Positions 31,328 through 40,304 of a stretch of DNA of 59,573 nt are shown here, piece after piece. The first letter of the stretch is position 1. Every line of letters starts with the position of its first letter. Source of the DNA: an uncultured Pseudoflavonifractor sp. (GTDB lineage Bacteria > Bacillota > Clostridia > Oscillospirales > Oscillospiraceae); assembly GCA_947577065.1 (NCBI GenBank), contig CANPTT010000010.1, positions 1 to 59,573 of the forward strand, given 5' to 3'. The translations under genes were made by a program, and so were the position numbers. The notes under the pieces were generated by a model. It had not been told where the DNA came from. It saw nothing but the letters and a program-made list of their open reading frames with translations, and did no database searches.

Positions 31328-33487
31328 ATGAGAAAGCGGATCACAGCCCTGGCATTGGCGTTTGTCATGGTCCTGGGCACGGTGGCTCTGGCGACGGGGA
31401 CGGAGAAGACCATCCCGGTCACCCCTATGGAGCTTACCGTCAACGGCCAGACCGTAACCCCCAAAAAGTCTGACGGCACTCCCGCCGAGGTCTTTGCCTA
31501 TGACGGGGCCACTTATGTGCCCCTGCGGTATCTCAGCGAGCTGCTGGGCGTCCAGGTGGACTGGAGTGCCGAGAGCGCGGGGGTGGCCAAGTTGGAGGGT
31601 GTAAGCGGCCCTCTGGCCGGGGCGGATGGCTATGACCGGACCGTTTCGGCGGAGCTGGTCATCGTGGGTGCCGGGGGAGCCGGCATTTCGGCGGCCCTGT
31701 CGGCGGTGGAAAACGGCGCGAAAAAAGTGATCATCCTGGAGAAGACCGGAAAGACCGGCGGGGCGTTGAACACCACGGCTGGTACCCTCTCCGGCGCCAG
31801 GACGGTGATCCAGGAGTTGGATGGCCTGACGGAGGACACCTACGAATCCTACTATGAGGACCTGATGGAGGAGGGGAGCAAGGACGGGGGCATCCCCACC
31901 GACTACCTTTTGAAGCTCTATTCCCGGGAGGCAGGTAACAGCATCGACTGGCTGTGGAAAAATGGCCTTTCCGAGTATGAGTTCCAGGAGGACGCGGAGG
32001 GGCACAAGGCTGTCTTTGCCCCGGAGCATACCCTTTACTCTTACCCCCGGTCCTATAAGCCCAAGGCCATGGACGGGAAGACCTATAAGAGTGCGGCGGC
32101 GGAGCTGCTGGACCGGATGTTGTCCAAGCAGTCGGCCATTGAGATCCTTTTTGATACCGAGGCCCGCCACCTGATCTGCAATGACAAGGGCCAGGTCATG
32201 GCAGTGGAGGCCGTGGGGGCCAATGGGGAGAGCCTTCTGCTGGAGAGCGGACGGGGGATCCTGATGGCTACGGGCGGCTTCTCCGGGAACCCCGCCCTGG
32301 TGGCGGCCTACTCACCCCTCAACGGCAGCGTGACCGGTAACCTGCCTACTACCGACGGCTGGGGCCTGCGAATGATGCAGGAGGTGGGCGGCTATGTGAA
32401 TACCGACCGGATGTACTTCCCCTTCAATCCCTTTGGCCTGGAGAACAAGAGCCTTCCGGGGACCGGGCGGATCATGTCCACCAAGACTTATTTCTGCGGC
32501 GGCGTCCTCATCAACCAGGAAGGCAAGCGATTCGTGGACGAGACCTCTGTCCCAGTGGACCGCCAGAACGCTCTGGCCAAGCAGACAGAGGGAAAGCAGT
32601 ATGAGTTTTTCACCGATAACGTGGTGGAAAATCTCCTGGGCTGCAACACCCACAATGGGATGTGGAAGATGTATTTCGCCACTGATACCGGCAAGGCGGA
32701 TATCATAAAGGCGGATACCCTGGAGGAGTTTGAGACCCTGACCGGTGTGCCCGCCAATACACTGCGGGCGACGCTGGAGTCCTATAACGCATGTGTCACG
32801 GCCAAGGGAACCGACGAGCTGGGCCGGACCTATGTGCCCACGGACAACATCTACAACGCGGTCATTGACACCATTGACATGAAGGGCCCCTTCTATGCCG
32901 TGGTGACAAAGTGCATGAACAACAACACCCTGGGAGGGATCTCGGTGAACGAGTCTCTCCAGGTCATCACCCAGGATGGGACGGCCATCCCGGGGCTGTA
33001 TGCGGCCGGAGAGTGCGTCGCCGTGTGGGGCCGCTGGCTCAGCGGCGGCTGCGGCGTGAACGGAGCCATTACCTTTGGCCGCTTGGCAGGCCGGTTTATG
33101 ATGGAGGCCGGACCCATGGCGGAGGGATATAAGCCCCAAAACGCCGCCAACATCTTCCCCCTGTCCCTGTGGGAGAAGAAGACGGAGACCCTGGGGAACG
33201 ACAGCCTGCTGAAGGGCCTGAAGGACGGTACCTACGAGGCCTCTGTGAACGGCCAGGAGGGGATCATGAGGCTCCAGGTGGAGATCCAGGGCGGAAAGAT
33301 CGCGGCCATCACCGTGCTGGAGCAGCATGAGACGCCCTCCATCGGGGCGGAGGCCCTGAAGGTCCTGCCCGCCAAGGTAGCGCAGGGCAATTCCATTGAG
33401 ATCGAGGCAGTCAGCGGTGCCACCCTGACCTCCATTCGGTTTATGGACGCCGTCAGCGACTGCCTGAGGCAGGCGGGCGGAAAGTAA
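31328..33487 (+). CDS. Secreted FAD/FMN flavoprotein reductase (fumarate-reductase-like) with stalk domain
   Basis: A 719-aa exported enzyme. A signal peptide (about 1-23) is followed by a copper-amine-oxidase-N-type domain (about 32-90, YVPLRYLSELLGVQVDW), then an FAD-binding fumarate-reductase-like domain with GAGGAG at 114-119 and FGRLAG near the end. The C-terminal FMN-binding domain ends in SGATLT, where Thr701 is the expected covalent FMN site made by ApbE. GKRFVDE keeps the catalytic Arg (401), but the usual His-Thr-Met-Gly-Gly is Asn-Thr-Leu-Gly-Gly (533-537), so fumarate is unlikely. No heme motifs. Probably reduces an extracellular acceptor using flavin-delivered electrons. Confidence 0.88.
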   Translation: MRKRITALALAFVMVLGTVALATGTEKTIPVTPMELTVNGQTVTPKKSDGTPAEVFAYDGATYVPLRYLSELLGVQVDWSAESAGVAKLEGVSGPLAGADGYDRTVSAELVIVGAGGAGISAALSAVENGAKKVIILEKTGKTGGALNTTAGTLSGARTVIQELDGLTEDTYESYYEDLMEEGSKDGGIPTDYLLKLYSREAGNSIDWLWKNGLSEYEFQEDAEGHKAVFAPEHTLYSYPRSYKPKAMDGKTYKSAAAELLDRMLSKQSAIEILFDTEARHLICNDKGQVMAVEAVGANGESLLLESGRGILMATGGFSGNPALVAAYSPLNGSVTGNLPTTDGWGLRMMQEVGGYVNTDRMYFPFNPFGLENKSLPGTGRIMSTKTYFCGGVLINQEGKRFVDETSVPVDRQNALAKQTEGKQYEFFTDNVVENLLGCNTHNGMWKMYFATDTGKADIIKADTLEEFETLTGVPANTLRATLESYNACVTAKGTDELGRTYVPTDNIYNAVIDTIDMKGPFYAVVTKCMNNNTLGGISVNESLQVITQDGTAIPGLYAAGECVAVWGRWLSGGCGVNGAITFGRLAGRFMMEAGPMAEGYKPQNAANIFPLSLWEKKTETLGNDSLLKGLKDGTYEASVNGQEGIMRLQVEIQGGKIAAITVLEQHETPSIGAEALKVLPAKVAQGNSIEIEAVSGATLTSIRFMDAVSDCLRQAGGK

Positions 33488-33512
33488 GCGGAGGATATCG
33501 CAAGGGAAACAA

Positions 33513-33548
33513 AGAGACAGGCGGAGGGAAGTCCCTCCGCCTGTCTCT
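33513..33548. terminator. Bidirectional terminator
   Basis: AGAGACAGGCGGAGGGA / TCCCTCCGCCTGTCTCT lies between the flavoprotein gene and the convergent acyltransferase gene. Confidence 0.88.
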
Positions 33549-33576
33549 GTCTATTTCAGAATGTCAAGCTCCGGTT

Positions 33577-34677
33577 CTATTTCCTGAGAAGGGCCTGGAT
33601 ATTACAGCTCCTGCAGGCGGCAGCATAGCTCTGCCCGGTGAAGAGGTAGCATATCCCCGGGATGGAGGCCAGGACCACTGCCCCCAGGATACAGGCGAGG
33701 CTGATAACGGCAAAAAAACCCAACTGCTGCGGGACGGTGGCCGGGCCCAGGGTACCGAAGATCAGGGTCCAAAGCTTCTCCCCAACGCCGATGGCCAGAG
33801 GGTGTATGAGATAGACAGCGAAGGACAGCCCCGACAGCAGGGGAAGCAGCCGGCCCTTTTCCTCTCTCCCACGAAGGCAGGACTTTGCCAGCAAAAAGAT
33901 GGAGGCGGAGAGGAGGAAGGTGAACAGGGTCAGGTAGTTGGTAAACCGGTCCAGATACATCCCCTTCGAACCGGTATCCCACCAGGTCCCTAAAACGCTT
34001 ATGGTCAGAACGGTGACGATGACGGTGCACAGGACCTTCCGGGAGGGCAGCTTCTCCCATCGCTCCAGGTATGCCCCCAGAAGGAAGTAGCCCAGGTAAC
34101 CGCCGATCATGTTGAGATTCAGGGTCCAGTGCTCGGTGAACACCAGCTCATACTCCTCCGGGACAAAGGTCCGGATGGTGTAAAGCCCCAGAGTGAGGAT
34201 GACCCAGAGAACCATCGTGTAGTTCCAGTGGGCATCGGTAAGGCCGTCCGTCATCCGCTTCAGCATGGGGGAGATGAGGTACATGGGGATGAGGGCGTAG
34301 AGGAACCAGTAGGGCACCGACACGGGAGTGTTCAGCAGCCGGGAAAGGCTGGTAAGGGCTCCGGCGGGGTTGCCTCGAATCACGCTGTAAAGAAGGGTGA
34401 TGGCCGAGTAAGTGAGCAGGGGGAGAAGCACCTTGGGGATCCGCTTCCGGAACAGATGAGAGAGATCGGCGGTCTTCTCCTCCTTCAGCAACAGGGCCCC
34501 AGACATCATGAAGAACAGGGGCACCGCGGGAGTGGACAGGCAGGCAAAAAGGTTGGAAAAGTTCCACAACACGGGGTAGTTCCAGCTTCGTAAAGCCCCG
34601 GCAGCCACATGGAGGTAGATGACCCCCAGCATGGAGCAGACCCGGAGCACATCATAGTCATACCGGCGCTTTTTCAT
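33577..34677 (-). CDS. Acyltransferase 3 family membrane protein
   Basis: A 366-aa multi-pass O-acyltransferase. It shows the family opening YDYDVLRVCSMLGVIYLHVAAG (with the conserved His), around ten membrane segments, and FMMSGALLL. Such proteins add acetyl or succinyl groups to surface sugars or antibiotics. ATG 34677 follows AGGTGGAG and overlaps the U32 gene stop by four bases, so it is the last gene of the mltG-U32-acyltransferase unit. Cell-envelope modification is inferred. Confidence 0.88.
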   Translation of the reverse strand: MKKRRYDYDVLRVCSMLGVIYLHVAAGALRSWNYPVLWNFSNLFACLSTPAVPLFFMMSGALLLKEEKTADLSHLFRKRIPKVLLPLLTYSAITLLYSVIRGNPAGALTSLSRLLNTPVSVPYWFLYALIPMYLISPMLKRMTDGLTDAHWNYTMVLWVILTLGLYTIRTFVPEEYELVFTEHWTLNLNMIGGYLGYFLLGAYLERWEKLPSRKVLCTVIVTVLTISVLGTWWDTGSKGMYLDRFTNYLTLFTFLLSASIFLLAKSCLRGREEKGRLLPLLSGLSFAVYLIHPLAIGVGEKLWTLIFGTLGPATVPQQLGFFAVISLACILGAVVLASIPGICYLFTGQSYAAACRSCNIQALLRK

Positions 34678-35885
34678 GGCTCCACCTGCTTTCTGAGAAT
34701 GGAAAGGGGAGAGGCTTGACAAGGAAGGGAGAGACGCAGGGCCATCTGGGGGATCCTGGCCTCATCAATGGGGAAGCCATCCCCATCCATCAGGTCCTCC
34801 ACCTCAAAGGAGACGGGACGGATGCCGGGGCCTACCAACTCCAGAGTATCCCCTCTGCGAAATTTATTGCGCAGAGAACAGACCGCCCTTCCGTCAGAGC
34901 CGCAGGAGGTGACAATGGCCGATACCTGCCAGTCCCGGATATATCGTGCGTCGCCTAGGTACTGCTCAGGATGTCCATAGTAAAACCCTTCAGAGTATGG
35001 CCTGTGGCTTACCTTATCCAATTCTGCCCGCCAGACCGGGTCCAGTGGTTCCCCGGCTCTGGCTGCATCAATGGCATGACGGTAGGCTCCCGTAACAATG
35101 GCGGCGTAGTAGGCGGATTTCGCCCGGCCCTCGATCTTCAGACTATCTAGCCCAGCCTTCTGAAGCTCCGGAATATGGTCGATCATGCACATGTCCTTGG
35201 AGTTGAAGATATAAGTTCCCCGGCCATCCTCCTCTACGGGGAAAAATTCACCGGGGCGCTGCTCCTCCATAAGGGCGTACTTGTAACGGCAGGGCTGCGC
35301 ACATGAGCCCCTGCTGGCGTCCCGGTGTGCCATGTAGTTGCTGAGGACGCACCGCCCGGAATAGCTGACGCACATGGCGCCATGAACAAAAGCTTCAATC
35401 TCCAGATCCTTTGGGGTCTTGGCCCGGATATCCCGGATCTCCTCCAGGCTCAGCTCCCGGGCCAGGATGACACGCTCCGCACCCTGGTCGTACCAAAATT
35501 GGGCGGCAGCATAGTTGGTGATACCGATCTGGGTGGACATGTGGATGGGAAGAGCGGGAGCGTACCGCTTTGCCAGGGCCAGTACGCCCACATCCCCGAT
35601 GATAAGAGCGTCGACTCCAAGCTCCTGAAGAAAGGTAAGGTAATCGGGAAGTCCTGTGATCTCATTGCTCCGGGGCATTGTGTTGCAGGTCACATGGACC
35701 CGCACCCCATGGTCGTGGCACAGCTTGACCGCTTGGGAGAGAGCCTCTGTGCTGAAGTTCCCTGCAAAAGAGCGCATCCCATATAGCTCGCCTGCCAGAT
35801 ATACCGCATTGGCTCCGTAGGCCACCGACATCCGGAGCCGCTCCATGTCCCCGGCGGGGGCGAGGAGCTCCAAAGCCTTACCCAT
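34674..35885 (-). CDS. Peptidase U32 family protein
   Basis: A 403-aa member of the U32 family, now mostly linked to RNA hydroxylation (TrhP and RlhA types) and not proteolysis. The signature EAFVHGAMCVSYSGRCVLSN lies near residue 160, with further cysteines in RGSCAQPCRYKY that probably bind an iron-sulfur cluster. ATG 35885 lies inside the end of mltG (eight-base overlap). The TrhP-like role in tRNA wobble uridine hydroxylation is likely but not proven. Confidence 0.9.
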   Translation of the reverse strand: MGKALELLAPAGDMERLRMSVAYGANAVYLAGELYGMRSFAGNFSTEALSQAVKLCHDHGVRVHVTCNTMPRSNEITGLPDYLTFLQELGVDALIIGDVGVLALAKRYAPALPIHMSTQIGITNYAAAQFWYDQGAERVILARELSLEEIRDIRAKTPKDLEIEAFVHGAMCVSYSGRCVLSNYMAHRDASRGSCAQPCRYKYALMEEQRPGEFFPVEEDGRGTYIFNSKDMCMIDHIPELQKAGLDSLKIEGRAKSAYYAAIVTGAYRHAIDAARAGEPLDPVWRAELDKVSHRPYSEGFYYGHPEQYLGDARYIRDWQVSAIVTSCGSDGRAVCSLRNKFRRGDTLELVGPGIRPVSFEVEDLMDGDGFPIDEARIPQMALRLSLPCQASPLSILRKQVEP

Positions 35886-37101
35886 TGCTGTGCTCCAGAG
35901 TAGCCAGATAGTTCCGGAACTCAGAATTGGTGCGGAAATAGTGGTGGAGATTGTCGTCGCCCACGGCATAATAATAATAGTTGGTACTTTGAGGATTCAG
36001 CGCGGAGTTGAGGGATACCATGCCGGGGCTGGCGATGGGGCCGGGAGGCAACCCTTTGTTGAGGTATGTGTTATAGGGGCTATCCAGAGTTTGATAATCA
36101 TCCTGGGTGATGGGGCGTCCGGCGGCATAGACCAGGGAGGCATCAATGTTTAAAAAGCCGACGGTCTCATCGGTGGGACGCTCCAGGCGGTTGTAGATGA
36201 CCGAGGCCACAGCGGTCTGATCGGCGCCGTCGGTCTCTTTTTCGATCAGGGAGGCGATAGTGACCAGCTGGTGGACAGAATAGCCCATATCGGCGGCCTT
36301 TTGCCGCATAGAGTCGGGAAACTGCTGGTCAAAACGGAGGATCATCTTGTTTAGCACCTGTACCGCCTCGTTCTCTCCGCCGCCCATATAGAATTCATAG
36401 GTGTCAGGGAAGAGATAACCCTCCAGACGATGATAATCGCCCAGGGGAAGGACCCCTTGCAGGAAGGAATATTTGAAGTCATACTCCGCGGATACCTTCT
36501 GAAGAACGGAAACGGTGGACACTCCCTCCTGAGCCAGGAGAGAGAAGATCTGGTCCAGGGTGTATCCCTCGGGTATGGTGACACTGACGGTCTTCCGACT
36601 TCCGGAACGGGCGGACATAGAGTTGACCAGAGCGTTATAGTCCATGTCGGTATTGAGCTCATAGGTGCCGGGGGTCAGCTTTCGGTCGGCATGGACGATG
36701 GAGGAAAAAATGTGGAATAGGGGCTTATACTCAATAAGGCCGTTCTCCTTCAATAGGTCGGTCACATAGCCCATATCCGCTTTTGAGACCATTTTTGTAG
36801 AAGATTTTACGCTGCCATCTTTCTGAGTCTCCTCCACCTTTTCCTCCCATTGGGTAAAAATACTTTCAGGAAGGGTAATGGTGGCGGAGGCGGGAGCCTT
36901 ATTCAGAGCAAACACATCTCCTGCCCAAAGCCAGGCCAAGCCGGCGAGCAGGGCGGAAGCGGCCACCACCAGCAGGATATAGAGAAGGGGGTTCATTCTC
37001 CGGCGTCTGCGTCTGCGGCGACGGGGGGGAGGGGAACTCCTTCCGGCAGAGGAGCCGGAATGGGGGGCGGCAGAACGGGATTCATGAGGATCTTGCGGCA
37101 T
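35878..37101 (-). CDS. mltG: Endolytic murein transglycosylase MltG
   Basis: Cuts nascent glycan strands and helps terminate peptidoglycan chains. The 407-aa protein has a long basic, Pro/Ser-rich cytoplasmic tail with a run of Arg (about 27-35), one membrane anchor (LLYILLVVAASALLAGLAWLW), a LysM-like region and the YceG catalytic domain. The active-site block VTIASLIEKETDGADQTAVASVIYNRL includes the catalytic Glu. ATG 37101 follows AGGAGT. First gene of a leftward three-gene unit. Confidence 0.94.
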   Translation of the reverse strand: MPQDPHESRSAAPHSGSSAGRSSPPPRRRRRRRRRMNPLLYILLVVAASALLAGLAWLWAGDVFALNKAPASATITLPESIFTQWEEKVEETQKDGSVKSSTKMVSKADMGYVTDLLKENGLIEYKPLFHIFSSIVHADRKLTPGTYELNTDMDYNALVNSMSARSGSRKTVSVTIPEGYTLDQIFSLLAQEGVSTVSVLQKVSAEYDFKYSFLQGVLPLGDYHRLEGYLFPDTYEFYMGGGENEAVQVLNKMILRFDQQFPDSMRQKAADMGYSVHQLVTIASLIEKETDGADQTAVASVIYNRLERPTDETVGFLNIDASLVYAAGRPITQDDYQTLDSPYNTYLNKGLPPGPIASPGMVSLNSALNPQSTNYYYYAVGDDNLHHYFRTNSEFRNYLATLEHSNG

Positions 37102-37236
37102 TGGGAATCACTCCTGACATTTTCGTGTCTTCGCAGTGGAACCAGGGACGGGTGGGACGCATAGAATATTGCGGATGGCGGAACGGAGGCGCAAAAAAAC
37201 TCCGGGCCGTCAAATAATGAATGAGGTGAAGTTTCT

Positions 37237-37398
37237 ATGTGCTGTGGGAACAACGGTTGGGGCGGCGGCTGCTGCTGGATCATTCTGATCATCATCCTGC
37301 TTCTGTGCTGCTGCGGCGGCTGGGGCGGCAACAACTGCGGTTGTAGCTGCGGCTGCAACAATGGCTGTGGCTGTGGGTGCAACGACGGCTGCTGCTAA
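37237..37398 (+). CDS. Cysteine/glycine-rich small membrane protein (53 aa)
   Basis: ATG 37237 follows GAGGTGA. The 53-residue product contains 16 cysteines (2, 3, 12, 13, 24-26, 34, 36, 38, 40, 44, 46, 48, 52, 53) and many glycines. A hydrophobic core WIILIIILLL (14-23) looks like a membrane segment and is followed by CCCGGWGGNN and a Cys-x-Cys-rich tail. A terminator follows 15 bases after the stop. No named family is certain; it recalls small spore-associated or metal-binding proteins. It lies divergent from mltG. Confidence 0.75.
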   Translation: MCCGNNGWGGGCCWIILIIILLLCCCGGWGGNNCGCSCGCNNGCGCGCNDGCC

Positions 37399-37412
37399 GC
37401 CAGACTACATGG

Positions 37413-37436
37413 AAAGCGGGGCGCTGCCCCGCTTTT
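37413..37436. terminator. Terminator after the Cys-rich gene
   Basis: AAAGCGGGGC / GCCCCGCTTTT with a three-base loop lies between convergent genes. Confidence 0.85.
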
Positions 37437-37442
37437 CTCCCA

Positions 37443-38012
37443 CTAAAAATGGGACAGGCAGCGTGTCTCGGTAAGCAGGATATTTACCGGACGGTCATGG
37501 CTCTCCACAGGCAGAGAGGGGAGGAGCAGCTTGTCCCGGCACAGGGCAATGGTCAGGCCGGAAAATCCAGTGAGATAACGGTCATAATATCCGCCCCCAT
37601 GCCCCAGCCGGAATCCGCGCTCGTCAAAACAAAGCCCAGGAACTAAAATGGAAGACAAGTCACTCCGCTTTACAACAGGGCAATCCTTGTCCGGTTCGGG
37701 AATGCCGAAGGGACCGGGAAGGAGATGTCCCGGACCCTGATATGACCGGGCCTCCATCCGTCGCTCTGGCAGACAGAGAGGAAAGGACAACGCCTTTCCC
37801 AGAGAGATAAGAGGCTCTATAAGCTGGGAGGTGTCCGGCTCCTGTCCTACGCCGTAATAAAGAAGAATGGAGGAACACTCTGCCAGCTGTGGCAGAGTGA
37901 GGAGACGCCGAAAGAGGATTCGGTCACTTTCTGCCTTTTCCTTCTCTGACAAGGAGATGCTCTTGACAGATTTCCGTAGGGCAATTTTCTCAGCCGTGGT
38001 AGTGGACAGCAT
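37443..38012 (-). CDS. 5-formyltetrahydrofolate cyclo-ligase
   Basis: Converts 5-formyl-THF to methenyl-THF with ATP. The 189-aa protein starts with the basic KIALRKSVKSISL block and carries the family signature GLCFDERGFRLGHGGGYYDRYL. It overlaps the DJ-1 gene by 23 bases at its 5' end and ends a leftward unit of four genes. Folate recycling here complements folT elsewhere in the window. Confidence 0.95.
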   Translation of the reverse strand: MLSTTTAEKIALRKSVKSISLSEKEKAESDRILFRRLLTLPQLAECSSILLYYGVGQEPDTSQLIEPLISLGKALSFPLCLPERRMEARSYQGPGHLLPGPFGIPEPDKDCPVVKRSDLSSILVPGLCFDERGFRLGHGGGYYDRYLTGFSGLTIALCRDKLLLPSLPVESHDRPVNILLTETRCLSHF

Positions 38013-38535
38013 CCTTTACCCTCTGAGCGGCCTCAGCCCCTTGTAAAAGCTCTACCAGCTTGAGCCCGAAGGGAAAGACGGCGCCGGCGGCCTCCCCGGT
38101 GATGATGTGTCCGTCCACTGTGAAGGGGACGCTGGGCTGGATGATAGCTCCCGCCATCTCATTCTCCATACCGGGATAGCAGACAGCCTTCGTTCCATCC
38201 AACAGGCCAAGGGAGGCCAGGAGAGTAGGGGCGGCGCAGATGGCGGCGGCATAGCCGCCTTGGTCCAGAACGGCGCGGACAAGAGCGGCTACCCCCGGCT
38301 CCTCTCCAAGAGCTTTCACACCGCCCAGCCCGCCGGGAAGCATCACCAGCTCCACGGATTTAGGATCGATCTCGGATAGATTCTTGTCGGTCTTTACTGT
38401 GATGTGATGGGATCCGACCGCCTGATCCCCCTCCAGAGAGGTGAGGACTACGTCGGCCCCGGCCCTGCGAAGAAGATCGGCAGGCACCAAAGCCTCCGCC
38501 TCCTCAAAGCCATTGCCAAGCAGGATGCAAACCAT
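37990..38535 (-). CDS. DJ-1/PfpI family protein
   Basis: A 181-aa flavodoxin-like protein. The nucleophile elbow AAICAAPTLLA contains the conserved cysteine, and the acidic residue of the N-terminal FEEAEAL loop is in place. This pattern is DJ-1/YajL type, implicated in oxidative-stress or carbonyl repair. ATG 38535 follows AAGGAGG. It lies between tmk and the folate ligase gene. Confidence 0.93.
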   Translation of the reverse strand: MVCILLGNGFEEAEALVPADLLRRAGADVVLTSLEGDQAVGSHHITVKTDKNLSEIDPKSVELVMLPGGLGGVKALGEEPGVAALVRAVLDQGGYAAAICAAPTLLASLGLLDGTKAVCYPGMENEMAGAIIQPSVPFTVDGHIITGEAAGAVFPFGLKLVELLQGAEAAQRVKDAVHYHG

Positions 38536-38549
38536 GAGAGACGACCTCC

Positions 38550-39233
38550 TTACTGTAAACCGGGGATCTGTGCGGCCAGCAGGCCCCAGATCTCCTGATG
38601 AATATCCTTAATGGGGCGGATCTGTCCCTGTTCATCCACACAGGATATCCGCTGCCAGCCGTAGTGTCCCGCAGCCCGTAAGGCGGTCTGACGGCAAAGG
38701 GCAAGATATTCCGTATCCACCTCATGGATATCTGCCTTCGTGTGAGTGGCGGCCTCTCGCATGCGGAGAAGCTGTACCGACCTCTCGGTGGGCATATCCA
38801 AATAGATCACCGCGTCGGGCTGGGGGAGCCCCAGCTTTTGATGCTCAAAATCAGACAGCCAGTCAAAAAAGGCAGGCTGCTCCGCTTCGGACAGCTTGCC
38901 CCCCTGGTGGACGGCATTGGATGTGGTATAACGGTCGGAGAGCACCAACTCTCCGGCCTCATAGCTTGTCCCCCACACTTTTTTCCAGGCGGCATAGCGG
39001 TCTACCGCATAGAAGGTGGAGGCGGCATAGGCGTTTACATCGGAGGGCCGGGAACCAAACTCTCCACCCAGGTACATCCTCAGCAGGGCGGAGGAGGGCT
39101 CTGAGTATTGGGGGAACACCAACCGCTGAAACTGAGTCCCCTGGGCATGGAGCCTGTCGCACAGAAGCTTGAACTGAGTGGATTTTCCAGAGCCGTCAGT
39201 GCCCTCAAAGACAATGAGAGTTCCCTTTTTCAT
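38550..39233 (-). CDS. tmk: Thymidylate kinase
   Basis: Phosphorylates dTMP to dTDP. The 227-aa protein begins with FEGTDGSGKSTQF (P-loop), has the DR motif in LSDRYTTSNAVHQ, and includes YLDMPTERSVQLLRMR in the lid region. ATG 39233 follows GGGAGGA; the frame to 39260 lacks support. It starts one base after the TagA-type gene stop. Confidence 0.94.
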   Translation of the reverse strand: MKKGTLIVFEGTDGSGKSTQFKLLCDRLHAQGTQFQRLVFPQYSEPSSALLRMYLGGEFGSRPSDVNAYAASTFYAVDRYAAWKKVWGTSYEAGELVLSDRYTTSNAVHQGGKLSEAEQPAFFDWLSDFEHQKLGLPQPDAVIYLDMPTERSVQLLRMREAATHTKADIHEVDTEYLALCRQTALRAAGHYGWQRISCVDEQGQIRPIKDIHQEIWGLLAAQIPGLQ

Positions 39234-39234
39234 G

Positions 39235-39957
39235 TCATTTTCCTCCCAACCGCGCCCCAAGGGCGTCTACCAGGATCAGGGGCAGTTTGGACATCCGGCC
39301 AATACGACTGGGTTCTTTGATGAGCCGGTACAGCCATTCCAATCCTGCTCTTTGCCACCTCTCGGGGGCACGCTGGACATTTCCTGCAAAGACATCAAGA
39401 CAGCCGCCCAGCCCCACCGCCAATTTTGCCCCGGTGAGCGGGCCGTTTTTAGCCATCCAAAGCTCCTGCTTGGGGGCCCCCAAGCATACGAAGACCACGT
39501 CGGCCCTGGCGGCCTGGATGGCCTCAATAACGGGGGCGTCCTCTTTAAAATATCCGTCATGAGTGCCGCAGATGAGCAGGCCAGGATGGGCCTTGCGCAG
39601 GTTTTGAGCTGCCAATTCCGCCACCCCAGGCTTGGCCCCAAGCAGAAAAAGGGACTGCCCTGTGTGGGACATTCGGGTCATGAGACCCTGGGCAAAATCT
39701 ACACCAGGGGCACGGCCTTTCAGGGGCCGGCCCAGTATTTTCGCGGCGTATACCACGCCAATGCCGTCGGGCAAAGCCAACTCAGCTTGGTTGAGAACGG
39801 CACGGAAGTTTTCATCCTTTTTGGCGGATAGGATAAACTCCGGGTTGGGGGTCACGACATAATGGAACTCCGCTGTCTCCAACAGCGCGGCTCCGGCTTC
39901 GATGGCCTCCTCCAAAGTCAAATCGTCAATACTGACCCCCAAAATATCGGTTTTCAA
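39235..39957 (-). CDS. WecG/TagA/CpsF family glycosyltransferase
   Basis: A GT26 enzyme that adds N-acetylmannosamine-type sugars to lipid-linked precursors in wall polymer synthesis. The 240-aa protein has YVVTPNPEFIL, LPDGIGVVYAAKIL, FLLGAKPGVAELAA and VCLGAPKQELWM, all in family order. The likely start is TTG 39957 (after GGGGGTG); no ATG fits. First gene of the leftward unit, with a promoter at 39994-40022. Confidence 0.92.
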   Translation of the reverse strand: MKTDILGVSIDDLTLEEAIEAGAALLETAEFHYVVTPNPEFILSAKKDENFRAVLNQAELALPDGIGVVYAAKILGRPLKGRAPGVDFAQGLMTRMSHTGQSLFLLGAKPGVAELAAQNLRKAHPGLLICGTHDGYFKEDAPVIEAIQAARADVVFVCLGAPKQELWMAKNGPLTGAKLAVGLGGCLDVFAGNVQRAPERWQRAGLEWLYRLIKEPSRIGRMSKLPLILVDALGARLGGK

Positions 39958-39993
39958 GGGAACACCCCCACGACATACTGCCAATTTTAAACC

Positions 39994-40022
39994 AGTATAT
40001 CATATTTTTGCCCAAAAGTCTA
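39994..40022 (-). promoter_or_regulatory. Promoter of the TagA-tmk unit
   Basis: TAGACT (40022-40017), a 17-base spacer and TATACT (39999-39994), read leftward. Confidence 0.55.
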
Positions 40023-40222
40023 CGGCCATTCTGCCCTGGAAGGCCCTGCGACAGAAGGGACAGTTTGATTTTATGAAATCTTTATGACTTCAAAGTCTCT
40101 CCGGTATCCCAGCGTGGTCGATGTAGGGATGGGCTCTATAATGATAAAAAGCGCCTGCCAAACTTTGCCCCGGCCTATTCCGGTAGACAGCTCCCGTTGA
40201 CCTGACAGACTAAATTTTTCTG

Positions 40223-40250
40223 TTGACATTTCAAAAAGAGGTGCTATAAT
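40223..40250 (+). promoter_or_regulatory. Consensus promoter of the ABC importer operon
   Basis: TTGACA, a 16-base spacer and TATAAT at 40245-40250. Both hexamers are perfect, so this is probably a strong promoter that needs repression. Confidence 0.85.
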
Positions 40251-40262
40251 AGCATATAACAA

Positions 40263-40284
40263 TTTAGCGCTTTTAACCGCTAAA
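40263..40284 (+). promoter_or_regulatory. Palindromic operator candidate
   Basis: TTTAGCG-N8-CGCTAAA lies just downstream of the predicted transcription start and 20 bases before the binding-protein start codon. A repressor site or leader hairpin are both possible. Confidence 0.6.
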
Positions 40285-40304
40285 GTAAACGGGAGGAAAA
40301 TGAA

